From Phycicoccus sp. (GTDB lineage: Bacteria > Actinomycetota > Actinomycetes > Actinomycetales > Dermatophilaceae): DNA of 64,000 nucleotides. The stretch covers positions 1 through 64,000 of the forward strand of contig JAGOME010000005.1 in NCBI GenBank assembly GCA_017993715.1, written 5' to 3'. The translations under genes were made by a program, and so were the position numbers. Position 1 is the stretch's first letter. Each line of letters begins with the position of its first letter. The notes beneath the pieces were generated by a model that had not been told where the DNA came from, made no database searches, and saw nothing but the letters and a program-made list of their open reading frames with translations. Shown here in pieces: positions 8,920 through 17,669 of this stretch.

Positions 8920-10140
8920 ATGGCCGACCTCCCCGTCCTCAATGCCGTCCAGCAGCGGATCCTCGGCAGCCTGATGGAGAAGCAGGTCACCGTGCCGGCC
9001 AGCTATCCGTTGTCGCTCAACGCCCTGCGGACCGCGTGCAACCAGACGTCGAGTCGTGAGCCGGTCATGGCCCTGGACGAGCAGACCCTCCAGCACGAGA
9101 GCCGGGAGCTGCGCGACGCCGAGCTCGTGCGCATCGTCTGGGCGGATAGCGGGCGACGCACTCGCAAGTACCACCAGACGCTGACCGGCCGGCTGGACCT
9201 GACCGAGGCGGAGGCCGCGCTGATCACGGTGCTGCTCCTGCGTGGACCGCAGGCCCCCGGTGAGCTCAAGACCCGGACGGAGCGGCTCCATGCCTTTGCC
9301 GATCGGGCTGATGTCGAACGCCACCTGGCGGACATGGCCCAGCGGGTGCCGGCGCTCGTGCAGGAGCTGCCCCGCCAGCACGGACAAAAGGACACGCGCT
9401 GGCTGCACCTCCTCGGTCCCGTGGATGTCGACAACAGCGGTGCGGTGGCTGCCGCGCTGACCCCCGTGATCGATGTCCTCGCCGAGGGCGGGGAGGTGCG
9501 CGACGCCAGGGTGCGCGACACCTATGGCACCGTGGCGGCCACCTATGCCGTCCAGATCGGTGACGAGCTGGACGCGCTGCCTTTTGAGCGCTGGCTGCTC
9601 GATCGAGTGGTCGTCGGGGCGGACGGTGACCCGATCCTCGATGCGGGCTGCGGCCCAGGTCACGTTGCGGCGTACCTCAGCAGTCAGGGGGCCACGTCCC
9701 GGGGGATCGACCTCACCCCCGAGATGGTCGAACAGGCCCAGCGGGGCCACCCGGGCATCGAGTTCACCGTCGGCGACCTGCGCCGGGCCATGCGCCCGGC
9801 GGATGCCGCTGGCTGGGGCGCCGTGCTGGCCTGGTATTCGCTCATCCACCTGGCTCCGAGCGAGCTCCCCGACGCCGTCGCCGGGCTGGCCCGGATCCTG
9901 CGACCGGGAGGCCTGCTCGTGCTGGGCCTGCATGTCGGGGGCGAGGTGCGCCATCTCGACACCTGGTGGGAGCACGGCGACCTCGACCTGGACGTCGTGT
10001 TGCACGACGCCGGGGCCGTGCTCGCCGCCGTCCAGGCGGCCGGGCTCACCGATCTCGAGTGGTATCTGCGCGGCCCGTTCGACGCCCGCGGAGAGACCAC
10101 CCAGCGCCTCTATGTCTTCGCGGTTGCCCCCTCATCGTGA
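8920..10140 (+). CDS. YceH/DUF480 protein fused to a SAM methyltransferase
   Basis: This 406-residue two-domain protein has residues 1 to about 175 matching the DUF480 (YceH) family: tandem winged-helix units with signatures VLNAVQQRILGSLMEKQ, YPLSLNALRTACNQ and SSREPV. Residues about 185-400 are a class I SAM-dependent methyltransferase with motif I ILDAGCGPGHVAAYLSSQG, an acidic residue in GIDLTPEMVE, and the post-motif ILRPGGLLVLGLH. The methyl acceptor is unknown. TAAGGT (8908-8913) lies 6 nt before the ATG, so the transcript is probably leaderless. The frame is continuous across the domain junction, so this is a real fusion rather than two overlapping genes. Confidence 0.82.
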   Translation: MADLPVLNAVQQRILGSLMEKQVTVPASYPLSLNALRTACNQTSSREPVMALDEQTLQHESRELRDAELVRIVWADSGRRTRKYHQTLTGRLDLTEAEAALITVLLLRGPQAPGELKTRTERLHAFADRADVERHLADMAQRVPALVQELPRQHGQKDTRWLHLLGPVDVDNSGAVAAALTPVIDVLAEGGEVRDARVRDTYGTVAATYAVQIGDELDALPFERWLLDRVVVGADGDPILDAGCGPGHVAAYLSSQGATSRGIDLTPEMVEQAQRGHPGIEFTVGDLRRAMRPADAAGWGAVLAWYSLIHLAPSELPDAVAGLARILRPGGLLVLGLHVGGEVRHLDTWWEHGDLDLDVVLHDAGAVLAAVQAAGLTDLEWYLRGPFDARGETTQRLYVFAVAPSS

Positions 10141-10161
10141 CCAGGGGTCCGCTCACTATTG

Positions 10162-10181
10162 TCATTTAACGCGGTAAGTGA
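10162..10181. promoter_or_regulatory. Candidate operator upstream of fic
   Basis: An inverted repeat TCATTTA-N6-TAAGTGA (6 of 7 positions paired) covers the region just upstream of a -10-like TAAGTT (10185-10190). This AT-rich patch stands out from its GC-rich surroundings. Regulator unknown. Confidence 0.4.
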
Positions 10182-10196
10182 TGCTAAGTTTGGCGC

Positions 10197-10217
10197 ATGG
10201 GGTTCGCCGGTGAGTGA
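10197..10217 (+). other. Leaderless six-codon mini-ORF overlapping the fic start
   Basis: ATG at 10197 lies 6 nt after TAAGTT and opens a frame of six codons (MGFAGE). Its TGA (10215-10217) lies just inside the fic coding region, whose GTG is at 10210. If the promoter works as the leaderless promoters elsewhere in the window appear to, ribosomes would translate this mini-ORF first and reach fic by coupling. This is inferred from spacing only. Confidence 0.3.
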
Positions 10218-11415
10218 GGCGTCTGGCGAGGCGACCAGTTCCTGGCCGGCCATCGGACATGAGGATGTCGTCTGGGACGCACATCCGGTGTCGGGCATGA
10301 CCAGGCGCGATGCGCGCTGGCGTGGGCGGACCTACCGCGCGGCCGTTGTGCCAAGGATCGGCACCCTGAGTCCGCTGATCCAGCCCACCGTGCTCGCCGA
10401 AGCAGAGGAGGCCGCCACAGCGCTTGCCCGGCTCGACGCCGACATGGGAGCCCGGTTGTTGCCGTATGCGGCCGTGCTGTTGCGCAGCGAAGCGGTCTCG
10501 TCATCACAGATCGAAGGCATCACGGCAGGCGCCAGAGCCATTGCCGAGGCCGAACTGACCGGCGGCGGCGGGGGCAACGCGGAGCTCATCGTCGCCAACA
10601 CCCACGCCATGGTCGGTGCTCTCCGCCCGGCTGGCCCTCTCACCGTTGACCGGATCCTGGCGATGCATGCGGCGCTCCTGGGCAGCCACAACGCCACCAT
10701 CGCCGGGAGACTGCGTGATGACCAGGTGTGGATTGGGGCGGACCTGGTGCCCCACACGGCCGAATTCGTGGCCCCGGTGGCGCACCGAGTGCCCGGCGCC
10801 TTGGATGACCTGACCGAGTTTCTCGACCGCGACGACCTGCCAGCCCTCGTCCAGGCTGCCGTCGGCCACGCGCAGTTCGAGACGATCCACCCCTTCTCAG
10901 ACGGCAACGGGCGTACCGGGCGAGCGCTTATGCACGCGACTTTGACTGCCAAGGGCCTGGTCGAGAATTCGGCGGTGCCCGTCTCGGCGGGCTTGTTGAT
11001 CCGACGCGGGCGATACATCGATGCCCTCAGCGCCTACCGGGCCGGCGATCCCAGTCCCATCGTCAGCGAAGTCTCTCGTGCTGTTCTCCTCGCCACAGGT
11101 GAGGGTCGGCACCTGGCCCTGGAGGCGCAGCAGGTCCGCCATGTTTGGGAGGAGCGGCTCACGGGCGTGCGGGCTGACTCGGGGGCTCGCCGCCTCGCTG
11201 ATGGGCTCATTGGCCATCCCGTCGTCAACGTGCATCTCGTGCGAACCATTCTCGGAGTCGACCAGAATGTGCATCGACACATCGACGTCCTCGTGCAGCG
11301 GGGGATCCTCACCGCCAAGCAGGACTACCGATCCCGCAACACCATCTGGCGGGCCCAGGACATCCTCGACGTCCTGGATGCCTACGCCGCCCGCATCGGG
11401 CGCCGGATCCGCTGA
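10210..11415 (+). CDS. Fic-domain AMP-transferase (class II, self-inhibited)
   Basis: This 401-residue protein should transfer AMP from ATP to a hydroxyl of a target protein. The Fic core motif HPFSDGNGRTGR starts at His227. An N-terminal inhibitory helix motif SSQIEG (residues 98-103) matches the [S/T]xxxE[G/N] pattern of class II Fic proteins, whose glutamate blocks productive ATP binding. A C-terminal winged-helix-like segment (about residues 320-395) may bind DNA or a partner. GTG 10210 is the first convincing in-frame start; a TTG at 10159 is an alternative. No separate antitoxin gene is seen, consistent with built-in inhibition. Confidence 0.85.
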   Translation: MSEASGEATSSWPAIGHEDVVWDAHPVSGMTRRDARWRGRTYRAAVVPRIGTLSPLIQPTVLAEAEEAATALARLDADMGARLLPYAAVLLRSEAVSSSQIEGITAGARAIAEAELTGGGGGNAELIVANTHAMVGALRPAGPLTVDRILAMHAALLGSHNATIAGRLRDDQVWIGADLVPHTAEFVAPVAHRVPGALDDLTEFLDRDDLPALVQAAVGHAQFETIHPFSDGNGRTGRALMHATLTAKGLVENSAVPVSAGLLIRRGRYIDALSAYRAGDPSPIVSEVSRAVLLATGEGRHLALEAQQVRHVWEERLTGVRADSGARRLADGLIGHPVVNVHLVRTILGVDQNVHRHIDVLVQRGILTAKQDYRSRNTIWRAQDILDVLDAYAARIGRRIR

Positions 11416-11463
11416 CCCAGGGCCCGACTGACCTCTGGGGTTCGATGCGGGAGAATCACCCGG

Positions 11464-12855
11464 GTGAGCCCTGCACCCGATGCCGCCCAGCGCGAAGCCG
11501 CGCGCCGACTCGAGCTGACCAGCCGGATGAATGCCGCCGAGCAAGCAATTCTCTCGCGTGCGCCCGAGCACGAGCTGCAGCCCAGCCTGGACCGCATCCG
11601 GGCCGTCATGGAGCTGCTCGGCGACCCTCAGCGCACCTTCCCGGTCGTCCACCTCACCGGGACCAACGGCAAGACGACGACGGCGCGCATGATCGAAGGA
11701 CTCCTGCGGGAGATGGGCCTGCGGACGGGGCGGTTCACCTCGCCGCACCTGCACTCGATGCGCGAGCGGATTGCGTTGGACGGCAGGCCGATCAGCGAGG
11801 AGGCCTTCCTCGCGGCCTATGAGGAGGTGCTGCCGTTCGTCGAGATGGTCGACGCCCAGTCCATCGGGTTGGGGGGGCCGCTCATGACCTACTTCGAGGT
11901 GCTGGTTGCCGTGGCCTACGCGGCATTCGCGGATGCCCCGGTCGATGTGGCCGTCATCGAAGTGGGGATGGGTGGGGCGTGGGATGCCACCAATGTGGTC
12001 GATGCCCCCGTGTCGGTGATCCTCCCGATCGATGTCGACCATCGGCATTTCCTGGGTGACACCCCGGCCGACATCGCGACCGAGAAGGCCGGGATCATCA
12101 AGGCGGACGCCATCGTCGTCGTTGCGGCCCAACCGCATGACGACGTGGCCGTCATCTTGGGTGACCGGGCAGACGAGGTCGGAGCCCGCATCGTGCTCGA
12201 CGGCCGGGACTTCGGCGTCGAGGAGCGCGAGGTCGCGGTCGGCGGTCAGCAGGTCGCTCTTCAAGGACTCGGCGGGCGTTACGACGATCTGTTCCTGCCG
12301 CTGCACGGGGCACATCAAGCGCAGAATGCCGCCGTCGCCGTGGCTGCCGTGGAAGCATTTGTGGGCGGCGGGGAGCGGCGCCTCGACGACGACGTGCTCC
12401 GGACGGCCCTGGCCAATATTGCCTCTCCGGGCAGGTTGGAGATCGTGCGCCGCAGCCCCACGGTCATGGTCGATGCTGCGCACAACCCCCATGGGGTCAG
12501 GGCGCTGCGCGACGCGCTGCAGGACTCCTTCACCTTCGGGCGGCTCGTGGGCGTGATCGCGGTGATGGGCGACAAGGACGCCGCCGAGATGCTCGAGATC
12601 CTGGAGCCGGTCTTCGACGAGATCATCGTCACCCGCACGACGTCACCGCGAGCGATGCGGCCCGCCGCGCTCGGCGAGCTGGCCGGCGAGATCTTTGGTG
12701 AGCACCGCGTCACCGTGGTCAACGACTTGCCCGACGCGCTCGACCAGGCGGCCGAGCTGGCCGACGCGGGCGGCGTGGCCGGTGCCGTCCTGGCCACCGG
12801 CTCGGTCGTCACTGCGGCGGAGGTGCGCATGCTGCTCGGCCAGACCGAGGTCTGA
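11464..12855 (+). CDS. folC: Folylpolyglutamate synthase / dihydrofolate synthase
   Basis: This 463-residue cytoplasmic Mur-ligase-like enzyme joins glutamate to dihydropteroate or to folates, using ATP. The P-loop is HLTGTNGKTTTARM and the folate-binding segment is RTGRFTSPHLHSMRERI. The magnesium and ATP elements are in VDHRHFLGDT and the conserved DAAHNPHG motif. GTG 11464 is the start, with a weak GAGAAT 7 nt upstream. It begins a folC-DUF4233-ndk cluster that is common in actinobacteria. The N-terminal lead of about 35 residues before the core is typical of this phylum. Confidence 0.94.
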   Translation: MSPAPDAAQREAARRLELTSRMNAAEQAILSRAPEHELQPSLDRIRAVMELLGDPQRTFPVVHLTGTNGKTTTARMIEGLLREMGLRTGRFTSPHLHSMRERIALDGRPISEEAFLAAYEEVLPFVEMVDAQSIGLGGPLMTYFEVLVAVAYAAFADAPVDVAVIEVGMGGAWDATNVVDAPVSVILPIDVDHRHFLGDTPADIATEKAGIIKADAIVVVAAQPHDDVAVILGDRADEVGARIVLDGRDFGVEEREVAVGGQQVALQGLGGRYDDLFLPLHGAHQAQNAAVAVAAVEAFVGGGERRLDDDVLRTALANIASPGRLEIVRRSPTVMVDAAHNPHGVRALRDALQDSFTFGRLVGVIAVMGDKDAAEMLEILEPVFDEIIVTRTTSPRAMRPAALGELAGEIFGEHRVTVVNDLPDALDQAAELADAGGVAGAVLATGSVVTAAEVRMLLGQTEV

Positions 12856-12908
12856 ACGGTCCCGCCGGGGTGCGCCCCCACGTGCGCAGGCGGCATACCC
12901 TTGTCGGC

Positions 12909-13301
12909 ATGCAGGTCGTCGGTCGCACAGGGAAGTTCACGTGGCGGATGCTGGCCACGGTGCTCGTGGGCCAGTCCATTCTGCTGTTCTTCGGGGCGCT
13001 GGTCGCTCGCGGTTTTGCCCGCGCCGACGGCGGCGAGGGGACGGCTGCGCTGCTCGTCGGGACCGGGATCGCCGCTCTGGCCGTCCTGGCCGCGGGGCTG
13101 ATGCGAGGCCCTCTCGGACTGCCCCTGGGATGGCTGGTCCAAATCCTGACCTGGGTCGCTGCCTGGTGGGTGCCGATGATGGTGGCCGTCGGCCTGATCT
13201 TCACCGGGCTGTGGGTCTGGTGCCTGGCCAAGGGCACCAAGGTCGACCAGGAGTCGACTGCCCGCTCGGACGCGCACGAGACGTCCGCACCCGGCCGCTA
13301 G
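12909..13301 (+). CDS. DUF4233 small membrane protein
   Basis: A 130-residue protein with four hydrophobic segments (about residues 12-35, 42-62, 70-90 and 92-112) and a polar C-terminal tail. Its position between folC and ndk and its size fit the actinobacterial DUF4233 family, whose function is unknown. ATG 12909 is chosen because TACCCT (12896-12901) lies 7 nt upstream and because it begins just before the first hydrophobic segment. The TAG stop codon is also the first three bases of the ndk -10 box. Confidence 0.8.
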   Translation: MQVVGRTGKFTWRMLATVLVGQSILLFFGALVARGFARADGGEGTAALLVGTGIAALAVLAAGLMRGPLGLPLGWLVQILTWVAAWWVPMMVAVGLIFTGLWVWCLAKGTKVDQESTARSDAHETSAPGR

Positions 13302-13304
13302 GCT
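13299..13304 (+). promoter_or_regulatory. -10 box of ndk within the DUF4233 stop codon
   Basis: TAGGCT lies 7 nt before the ndk GTG. Its TAG is the stop codon of the upstream gene. Confidence 0.5.
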
Positions 13305-13311
13305 GCCCGGT

Positions 13312-13737
13312 GTGACTGAAACCCAGCGTTCCCTCGTCCTCGTCAAGCCCGATGGCTTCGCCCGCGGTCTGACTGGTGAGGTCCTGCGCCGCATCGAGAG
13401 CAAGGGCTACACCCTGGTCGCGTTGCAGGTGCTGACCCCGACCCCAGAGTTGCTGGCCGTCCATTACGCCGAGCACGAGGGCAAGCCCTTCTTCGAGCCG
13501 CTGGTCGCCTTCATGTCGTCCGGACCGGTGACGGCCATCGTCATTGAGGGCCACCGCTGCATCGAGGGATTCCGCGCCCTGGCCGGGGCCACCGATCCGA
13601 GCGCCGCAGCGCCGGGCAGCATTCGCGGCGATCTCGGGCGTGACTGGGGCGAGGCCGTGCAAAAGAACATCGTCCACGGATCGGACGGACCCGAGTCTGC
13701 CGCCCGCGAGATCGGGATCTGGTTCCCCGGCCTCTGA
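13312..13737 (+). CDS. ndk: Nucleoside diphosphate kinase
   Basis: This 141-residue cytoplasmic kinase balances nucleoside triphosphates by transferring the gamma phosphate through a phosphohistidine. The active-site motif NIVHGSD places the histidine at residue 122, and the N-terminal SLVLVKPDGF and the Kpn-loop region are present. Length and sequence are those of the standard hexameric or tetrameric bacterial enzyme. GTG 13312 is supported by TAGGCT 7 nt upstream, so ndk can be transcribed independently of folC and DUF4233. Confidence 0.97.
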   Translation: MTETQRSLVLVKPDGFARGLTGEVLRRIESKGYTLVALQVLTPTPELLAVHYAEHEGKPFFEPLVAFMSSGPVTAIVIEGHRCIEGFRALAGATDPSAAAPGSIRGDLGRDWGEAVQKNIVHGSDGPESAAREIGIWFPGL

Positions 13738-13821
13738 CCCCATCCGGTCGGCCAGAGCCGGTCGCCCCGAGCCGGAGGTCCTCGGGCGGTCGCGGCGTCC
13801 CACGCGCATTACTCTGGCCCG

Positions 13822-14682
13822 GTGAGCACGCAGCCAGGCGCCCCCGAGGTGCCGATCAGTGCTCGCATCCGGTTGGCGCACGCGAGCGCCCAGAGGGTCG
13901 CCGAGCGTGCCGGCGTCGACGTGCTCCACATCAAGGGCGCGGCCCTGGATCCCCTGCTGAACGCCGGTCGCCGCGAGTCCTCTGACGCCGATGTCCTCGT
14001 GCGACCCGAGCATGTCCGCCGGTTCGTCACTGCGTTGCCGACTGCCGGCTGGGTGATGTGGTGCGATTTCGACGAGGGCTCGCTGTTCGAGCACGCCGCC
14101 TCCTTTCACCATGATCAGTTCGGCATGCTCGACGTGCATCGCATCTTTCCTGGCTTGCACCACCACGCCGACCGGGCCTTCGCCGCGCTCTGGAGTGATC
14201 GGGTCGCCCGATCGATCGCTGCAGTGCCCTGCCCGGCACCAGGGGCGATGGGCGAGCACCTGATCATGCTGCTCCACGCGGGTCGCACCACTGGTCAGGA
14301 CCGGGATGTGGCCAATCACTGGAGGGCGTTGGGTCCTGACGAGCAGGACGAGTTGCGTTCGCTGGCCGATCGGCTCGGTGCCGGCGTGGGCCTGGCTGCC
14401 GCGCTGGGCGAGCTCGACCAGGTCGACGATGCCGAGGCCGACCTCTGGCGGCTCATGCTGGACAACCGTGATCGTTTGGGCGAGTGGCGAGCGCGGTGGC
14501 GGGCCGCCTCGGGCTGGCGCGAACACGCGCGTTTGGGGATGCGGGCTGTCAGGGTCAACCGGTTCCAGCTCGGTCAGAACCTGGGGCGGCAGCCGACGCG
14601 ACGGGACGTTCGGCGCGAATGGTGGCGCCGGCTTCTCGCCGGTGCCCGTGCGGCGCGTGCCCGGCTACCGCACCGTCCGTGA
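13822..14682 (+). CDS. Orphan nucleotidyltransferase-fold protein (NTP_transf_5-like)
   Basis: This 286-residue protein has the signature of the uncharacterised nucleotidyltransferase group: LHIKGAALD followed by ESSDADVLV, where the paired aspartates would bind metal. A conserved histidine-rich middle (GMLDVHRIFPGLHHHADRAF) and a MGEHLIMLLHAGR segment follow. Related proteins often sit in lasso-peptide or polysaccharide clusters, but no such genes are adjacent here. The C-terminus is very arginine-rich. GTG 13822 is preceded at 6 nt by TACTCT. Substrate unknown. Confidence 0.7.
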   Translation: MSTQPGAPEVPISARIRLAHASAQRVAERAGVDVLHIKGAALDPLLNAGRRESSDADVLVRPEHVRRFVTALPTAGWVMWCDFDEGSLFEHAASFHHDQFGMLDVHRIFPGLHHHADRAFAALWSDRVARSIAAVPCPAPGAMGEHLIMLLHAGRTTGQDRDVANHWRALGPDEQDELRSLADRLGAGVGLAAALGELDQVDDAEADLWRLMLDNRDRLGEWRARWRAASGWREHARLGMRAVRVNRFQLGQNLGRQPTRRDVRREWWRRLLAGARAARARLPHRP

Positions 14683-14725
14683 GGCGCCCCACCGGAGGAC
14701 GTCCACAGCCCGATAGTCTGGGCGC

Positions 14726-16123
14726 ATGGCTGACTACGATGTCGTTGTTCTCGGTGCCGGTCCTGGTGGGTATGTCGCGGCTATCCGCGCCTCACAGTTG
14801 GGCAAGAAGGTCGCGGTTGTCGAGAAGCGCTATTGGGGCGGCGTCTGCCTCAACGTCGGGTGCATCCCGAGCAAGGCCCTGATCAAGAATGCGGAGTTGG
14901 CGCACACGCTGACGCACGACAAGGCGCAGTTCGGCATCGAGGGCGACGCCACGATGTCCTACGGTCCGACCCACGCGCGCTCGCGCAAGGTCTCGGCCAA
15001 CATCGTCAAGGGCGTCCACTTCCTGATGAAGAAGAACAAGATCGAGGAGATCGACGGCTGGGGCACGCTGACCAGCCCGACCTCGATGGACATCGACCTC
15101 AACGACGGGGCGAAGCGATCCATCACCTTCGACAACCTCATCATCGCCACTGGGGCCGTGACGCGGATGCTGCCCGGCGTCGTGGTCTCCCAGAACGTCG
15201 TCACCTACGAGGAGCAGATCCTCGACCCCAACCTTCCGGGTTCGATCATCATCGCCGGGTCTGGCGCCATCGGCGTCGAGTTCGCCTACGTGCTCAAGAA
15301 CTTCGGCGTCGACGTCACGATCGTCGAGTTCCTCGACCGCATGGTCCCCACCGAGGACGAAGCGGTGTCCAAGGAGCTGCTCAAGCAGTACAAGAAGCTC
15401 GGGGTCACCGTGCTCCTTGGGACCAAGGTCGAGTCCGTGCAGGACACGGGCTCGGGCGTGCGCGTGACCATCTCGCCGGCCGCTGGTGGGGACAGTACGG
15501 TGCTCGAAGCCGACAAGCTGCTCTCGGCGATCGGGTTCGCCCCCCGGACCGAGGGATACGGACTGGAGCACACCGGAGTCGCCCTCACCGAGCGTGGCGC
15601 GGTCGCCATCGACGACTACATGCGCACCAACGTGCCGGGCGTCTACGCCATCGGCGACTGCACCGCCAAGCTCATGCTCGCCCACGTCGCCGAGGCCCAG
15701 GGCATCGTCGCGGCCGAGACGATCGCCGGCGCCGAGACTATGCCGATCGACTATGACTTCATCCCGCGCGCGACCTACTGCCATCCGCAGATCGGCTCGT
15801 TCGGCTACTCCGAGGCCCAGGCTCGGGACAAGGGCTACGACGTCAAGGTGGCGTCCTTCCCGTTCTCGGCCAACGGCAAGGCCATGGGTCTTGGGGACCC
15901 GGTGGGCTTCGTCAAGGTCGTCGCGGACGCCACCCACAACGAGATCATCGGCGCCCACATGATCGGGCCCGACACCACCGAGCTCCTCCCCGTGTTGACG
16001 CTGGCCCAGAAGTGGGACCTGACAGCGGACGAGGTGTCCCGCAACGTCTTTGCTCACCCGACCCTGTCGGAGGCGGTCAAGGAGTCCGTCGAGGGCATCG
16101 TCGGGCACATGATCAACATGTGA
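14726..16123 (+). CDS. lpdA: Dihydrolipoyl dehydrogenase
   Basis: This 465-residue FAD flavoprotein is the E3 component that reoxidises dihydrolipoyl groups of 2-oxoacid dehydrogenases and the glycine cleavage system with NAD+. It has an N-terminal FAD site ([12 protein letters not shown]), the redox-active disulphide CLNVGC, an NAD site ([12 protein letters not shown]), the second FAD segment YAIGDCT, and the C-terminal dimer interface with HAHPTLSEA-like HPTLSEA. ATG 14726 follows TAGTCT at 6 nt, indicating a leaderless transcript. No E1 or E2 gene is adjacent; an E1-like gene lies about 20 kb away at 34.8-37.2 kb. Confidence 0.95.
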   Translation: MADYDVVVLGAGPGGYVAAIRASQLGKKVAVVEKRYWGGVCLNVGCIPSKALIKNAELAHTLTHDKAQFGIEGDATMSYGPTHARSRKVSANIVKGVHFLMKKNKIEEIDGWGTLTSPTSMDIDLNDGAKRSITFDNLIIATGAVTRMLPGVVVSQNVVTYEEQILDPNLPGSIIIAGSGAIGVEFAYVLKNFGVDVTIVEFLDRMVPTEDEAVSKELLKQYKKLGVTVLLGTKVESVQDTGSGVRVTISPAAGGDSTVLEADKLLSAIGFAPRTEGYGLEHTGVALTERGAVAIDDYMRTNVPGVYAIGDCTAKLMLAHVAEAQGIVAAETIAGAETMPIDYDFIPRATYCHPQIGSFGYSEAQARDKGYDVKVASFPFSANGKAMGLGDPVGFVKVVADATHNEIIGAHMIGPDTTELLPVLTLAQKWDLTADEVSRNVFAHPTLSEAVKESVEGIVGHMINM

Positions 16124-16136
16124 GGACCCGCTCCAG

Positions 16137-16179
16137 ACGTGGGCCCGCGGCATACCCGAGGTATGCCGCGGGCCCACGT
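16137..16179. terminator. Strong hairpin terminator after lpdA
   Basis: A perfect 19-bp stem (16137-16155 with 16161-16179) closes a 5-nt loop starting 14 bp after the lpdA stop. It contains GTATGCCGC, one of the recurrent words of this genome. There is no T-tract. Confidence 0.75.
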
Positions 16180-16200
16180 GCGTGCACTCCACGTCCGACG

Positions 16201-16224
16201 ACCCGAGACCTCGTGGTCTCGGGT
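16201..16224. repeat. 10-bp inverted repeat in the -35 region of the decarboxylase gene
   Basis: ACCCGAGACC-TCGT-GGTCTCGGGT is a perfect hairpin ending 8 bp before the TACGGT -10 box of the next gene. It could be an operator or a second terminator. Confidence 0.5.
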
Positions 16225-16244
16225 GGCCCGAGTACGGTCCTGAC

Positions 16245-17669
16245 ATGACGCCCGAGGAGTTTCGGACCGCCGGCCACGCCCTGATCGACTGGATCGCGGA
16301 CCACCGCGAATGGATCCCCACCCTGCCGGTCGGCTCGACCGTCGCGCCCGGCGAGGTCGCGGCTGCCCTGCCGCCAGCTGTCCCGCTCGGTGGCGACAGC
16401 ATCGAGGATCTGCTGCGGGATCTCGACTCGATCGTTGTCCCTGGGGTGGTCCAGACCCAGCACCCGGCATTCTTCGGGTGGTTCCCGTCCAACGCCTCCT
16501 TGTCCAGCGTGCTCGGCGACATCGCCTCCGGGGGGATCGCGGCCCTCGGGATCACCTGGGCCAGCGCCCCGGCGCTCACCGAGGTCGAGCAGGTCGTCAC
16601 GGATTGGCTGCGGGCCGAGGCGGGACTCTCTGACGCGTGGCGCGGCGCCATTCAAGACACCGCATCGACCGGGACCCTGGTGGCGTTGCTCGCTGCCCGG
16701 GAGCGGGCCAGCGAGATGAGCAAGGACCGTGGCGGGCTCCAGGGCATTTCGCGACCGCTCATCGTCTACACCTCGCCGCAGGCGCACAGCAGTGTCGACA
16801 AGGCCGCGCTGCTCGCCGGCTACGGGCGCGACAACATCCGCGAGATCGCCGTCGACCCGATCACCTACGCCATGGACGCCGTCGCGCTTGCCCGGGCGAT
16901 GGCCGACGACGTCGCTGCGGGCGGCATTCCTGCCGTCGTGGTGGCGGCGATCGGGACCACGGGCACCACGGCGATGGACCCCCTCGCCGCTATCGTCGAG
17001 GTCGCCGCGGAGTACGGGTCGTGGGTGCACGTCGACGCGGCCATGGCCGGGTCGGCCATGTTGCTGCCCGAATGCCGCCAGCTCTTTGCCGGCATCGAGC
17101 ACGCCGACTCGTTGGTCTGGAACCCGCACAAGTGGCTGGGCACGATCTTGGACTGCTCCCTGCTGTACGTCCGAGACGTCGACCATCTCGTGGCGGTCAT
17201 GTCCACCACGCCCTCGTACCTGCGCAGTTCCGCCGACGACTCCGTCGTCCAGTACAAGGACTGGGGGATCCCGCTCGGCCGACGTTTCCGGGCTCTCAAA
17301 CTCTGGTTCCAGCTGCGCATCGACGGCCTGGACTCCATCCGTGAACGGCTGCGTCGAGACCTCGCCAATGCCCAGTGGCTTGCCGAGCAGGTTGTCGCAG
17401 AGCCCGATTGGCGAGTCTTGGCACCCGTTGAGCTCCAGACCGTCTGCATCCGCCACGAACCCCCCGGGCTGGTCGGGGAGGCACTCGATGCCCACACCCT
17501 GGCGTGGGCGGATGCTGTCAACCGGTCCGGCGCGGCCTTCGTCAGCCCGAGTGTCCTCGATGGCCGGTGGATGGTGCGGGTCTCGATCGGAGCCGAGGCA
17601 ACTGAGCGGTCGGACGTCGAGGCGATGTGGGAGCTGGTGCGCGCAAAGGCCGGCCGTCAGGCGGCGTGA
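16245..17669 (+). CDS. PLP-dependent amino-acid decarboxylase (group II)
   Basis: This 474-residue cytoplasmic enzyme belongs to the pyridoxal-phosphate group II decarboxylases (aromatic-L-amino-acid / glutamate type). The PLP-binding lysine is in WNPHKWLGT, preceded by HVDAAMAGSA, which carries the aspartate that contacts the pyridine nitrogen. The N-terminal HPAFFGWFPSN substrate segment is typical of aromatic amino-acid decarboxylases. ATG 16245 follows TACGGT at 6 nt. The last 13 bp overlap the convergent ltrA-like gene. The exact substrate (tryptophan, tyrosine, DOPA or phenylalanine) cannot be read from sequence. Confidence 0.88.
   Translation: MTPEEFRTAGHALIDWIADHREWIPTLPVGSTVAPGEVAAALPPAVPLGGDSIEDLLRDLDSIVVPGVVQTQHPAFFGWFPSNASLSSVLGDIASGGIAALGITWASAPALTEVEQVVTDWLRAEAGLSDAWRGAIQDTASTGTLVALLAARERASEMSKDRGGLQGISRPLIVYTSPQAHSSVDKAALLAGYGRDNIREIAVDPITYAMDAVALARAMADDVAAGGIPAVVVAAIGTTGTTAMDPLAAIVEVAAEYGSWVHVDAAMAGSAMLLPECRQLFAGIEHADSLVWNPHKWLGTILDCSLLYVRDVDHLVAVMSTTPSYLRSSADDSVVQYKDWGIPLGRRFRALKLWFQLRIDGLDSIRERLRRDLANAQWLAEQVVAEPDWRVLAPVELQTVCIRHEPPGLVGEALDAHTLAWADAVNRSGAAFVSPSVLDGRWMVRVSIGAEATERSDVEAMWELVRAKAGRQAA

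Noticed and set aside
10159-10210. Separate antitoxin gene upstream of fic
   Set aside because: Only a six-codon frame fits before the fic start, and the inhibitory SxxxEG helix is inside the Fic protein, so no partner is needed.
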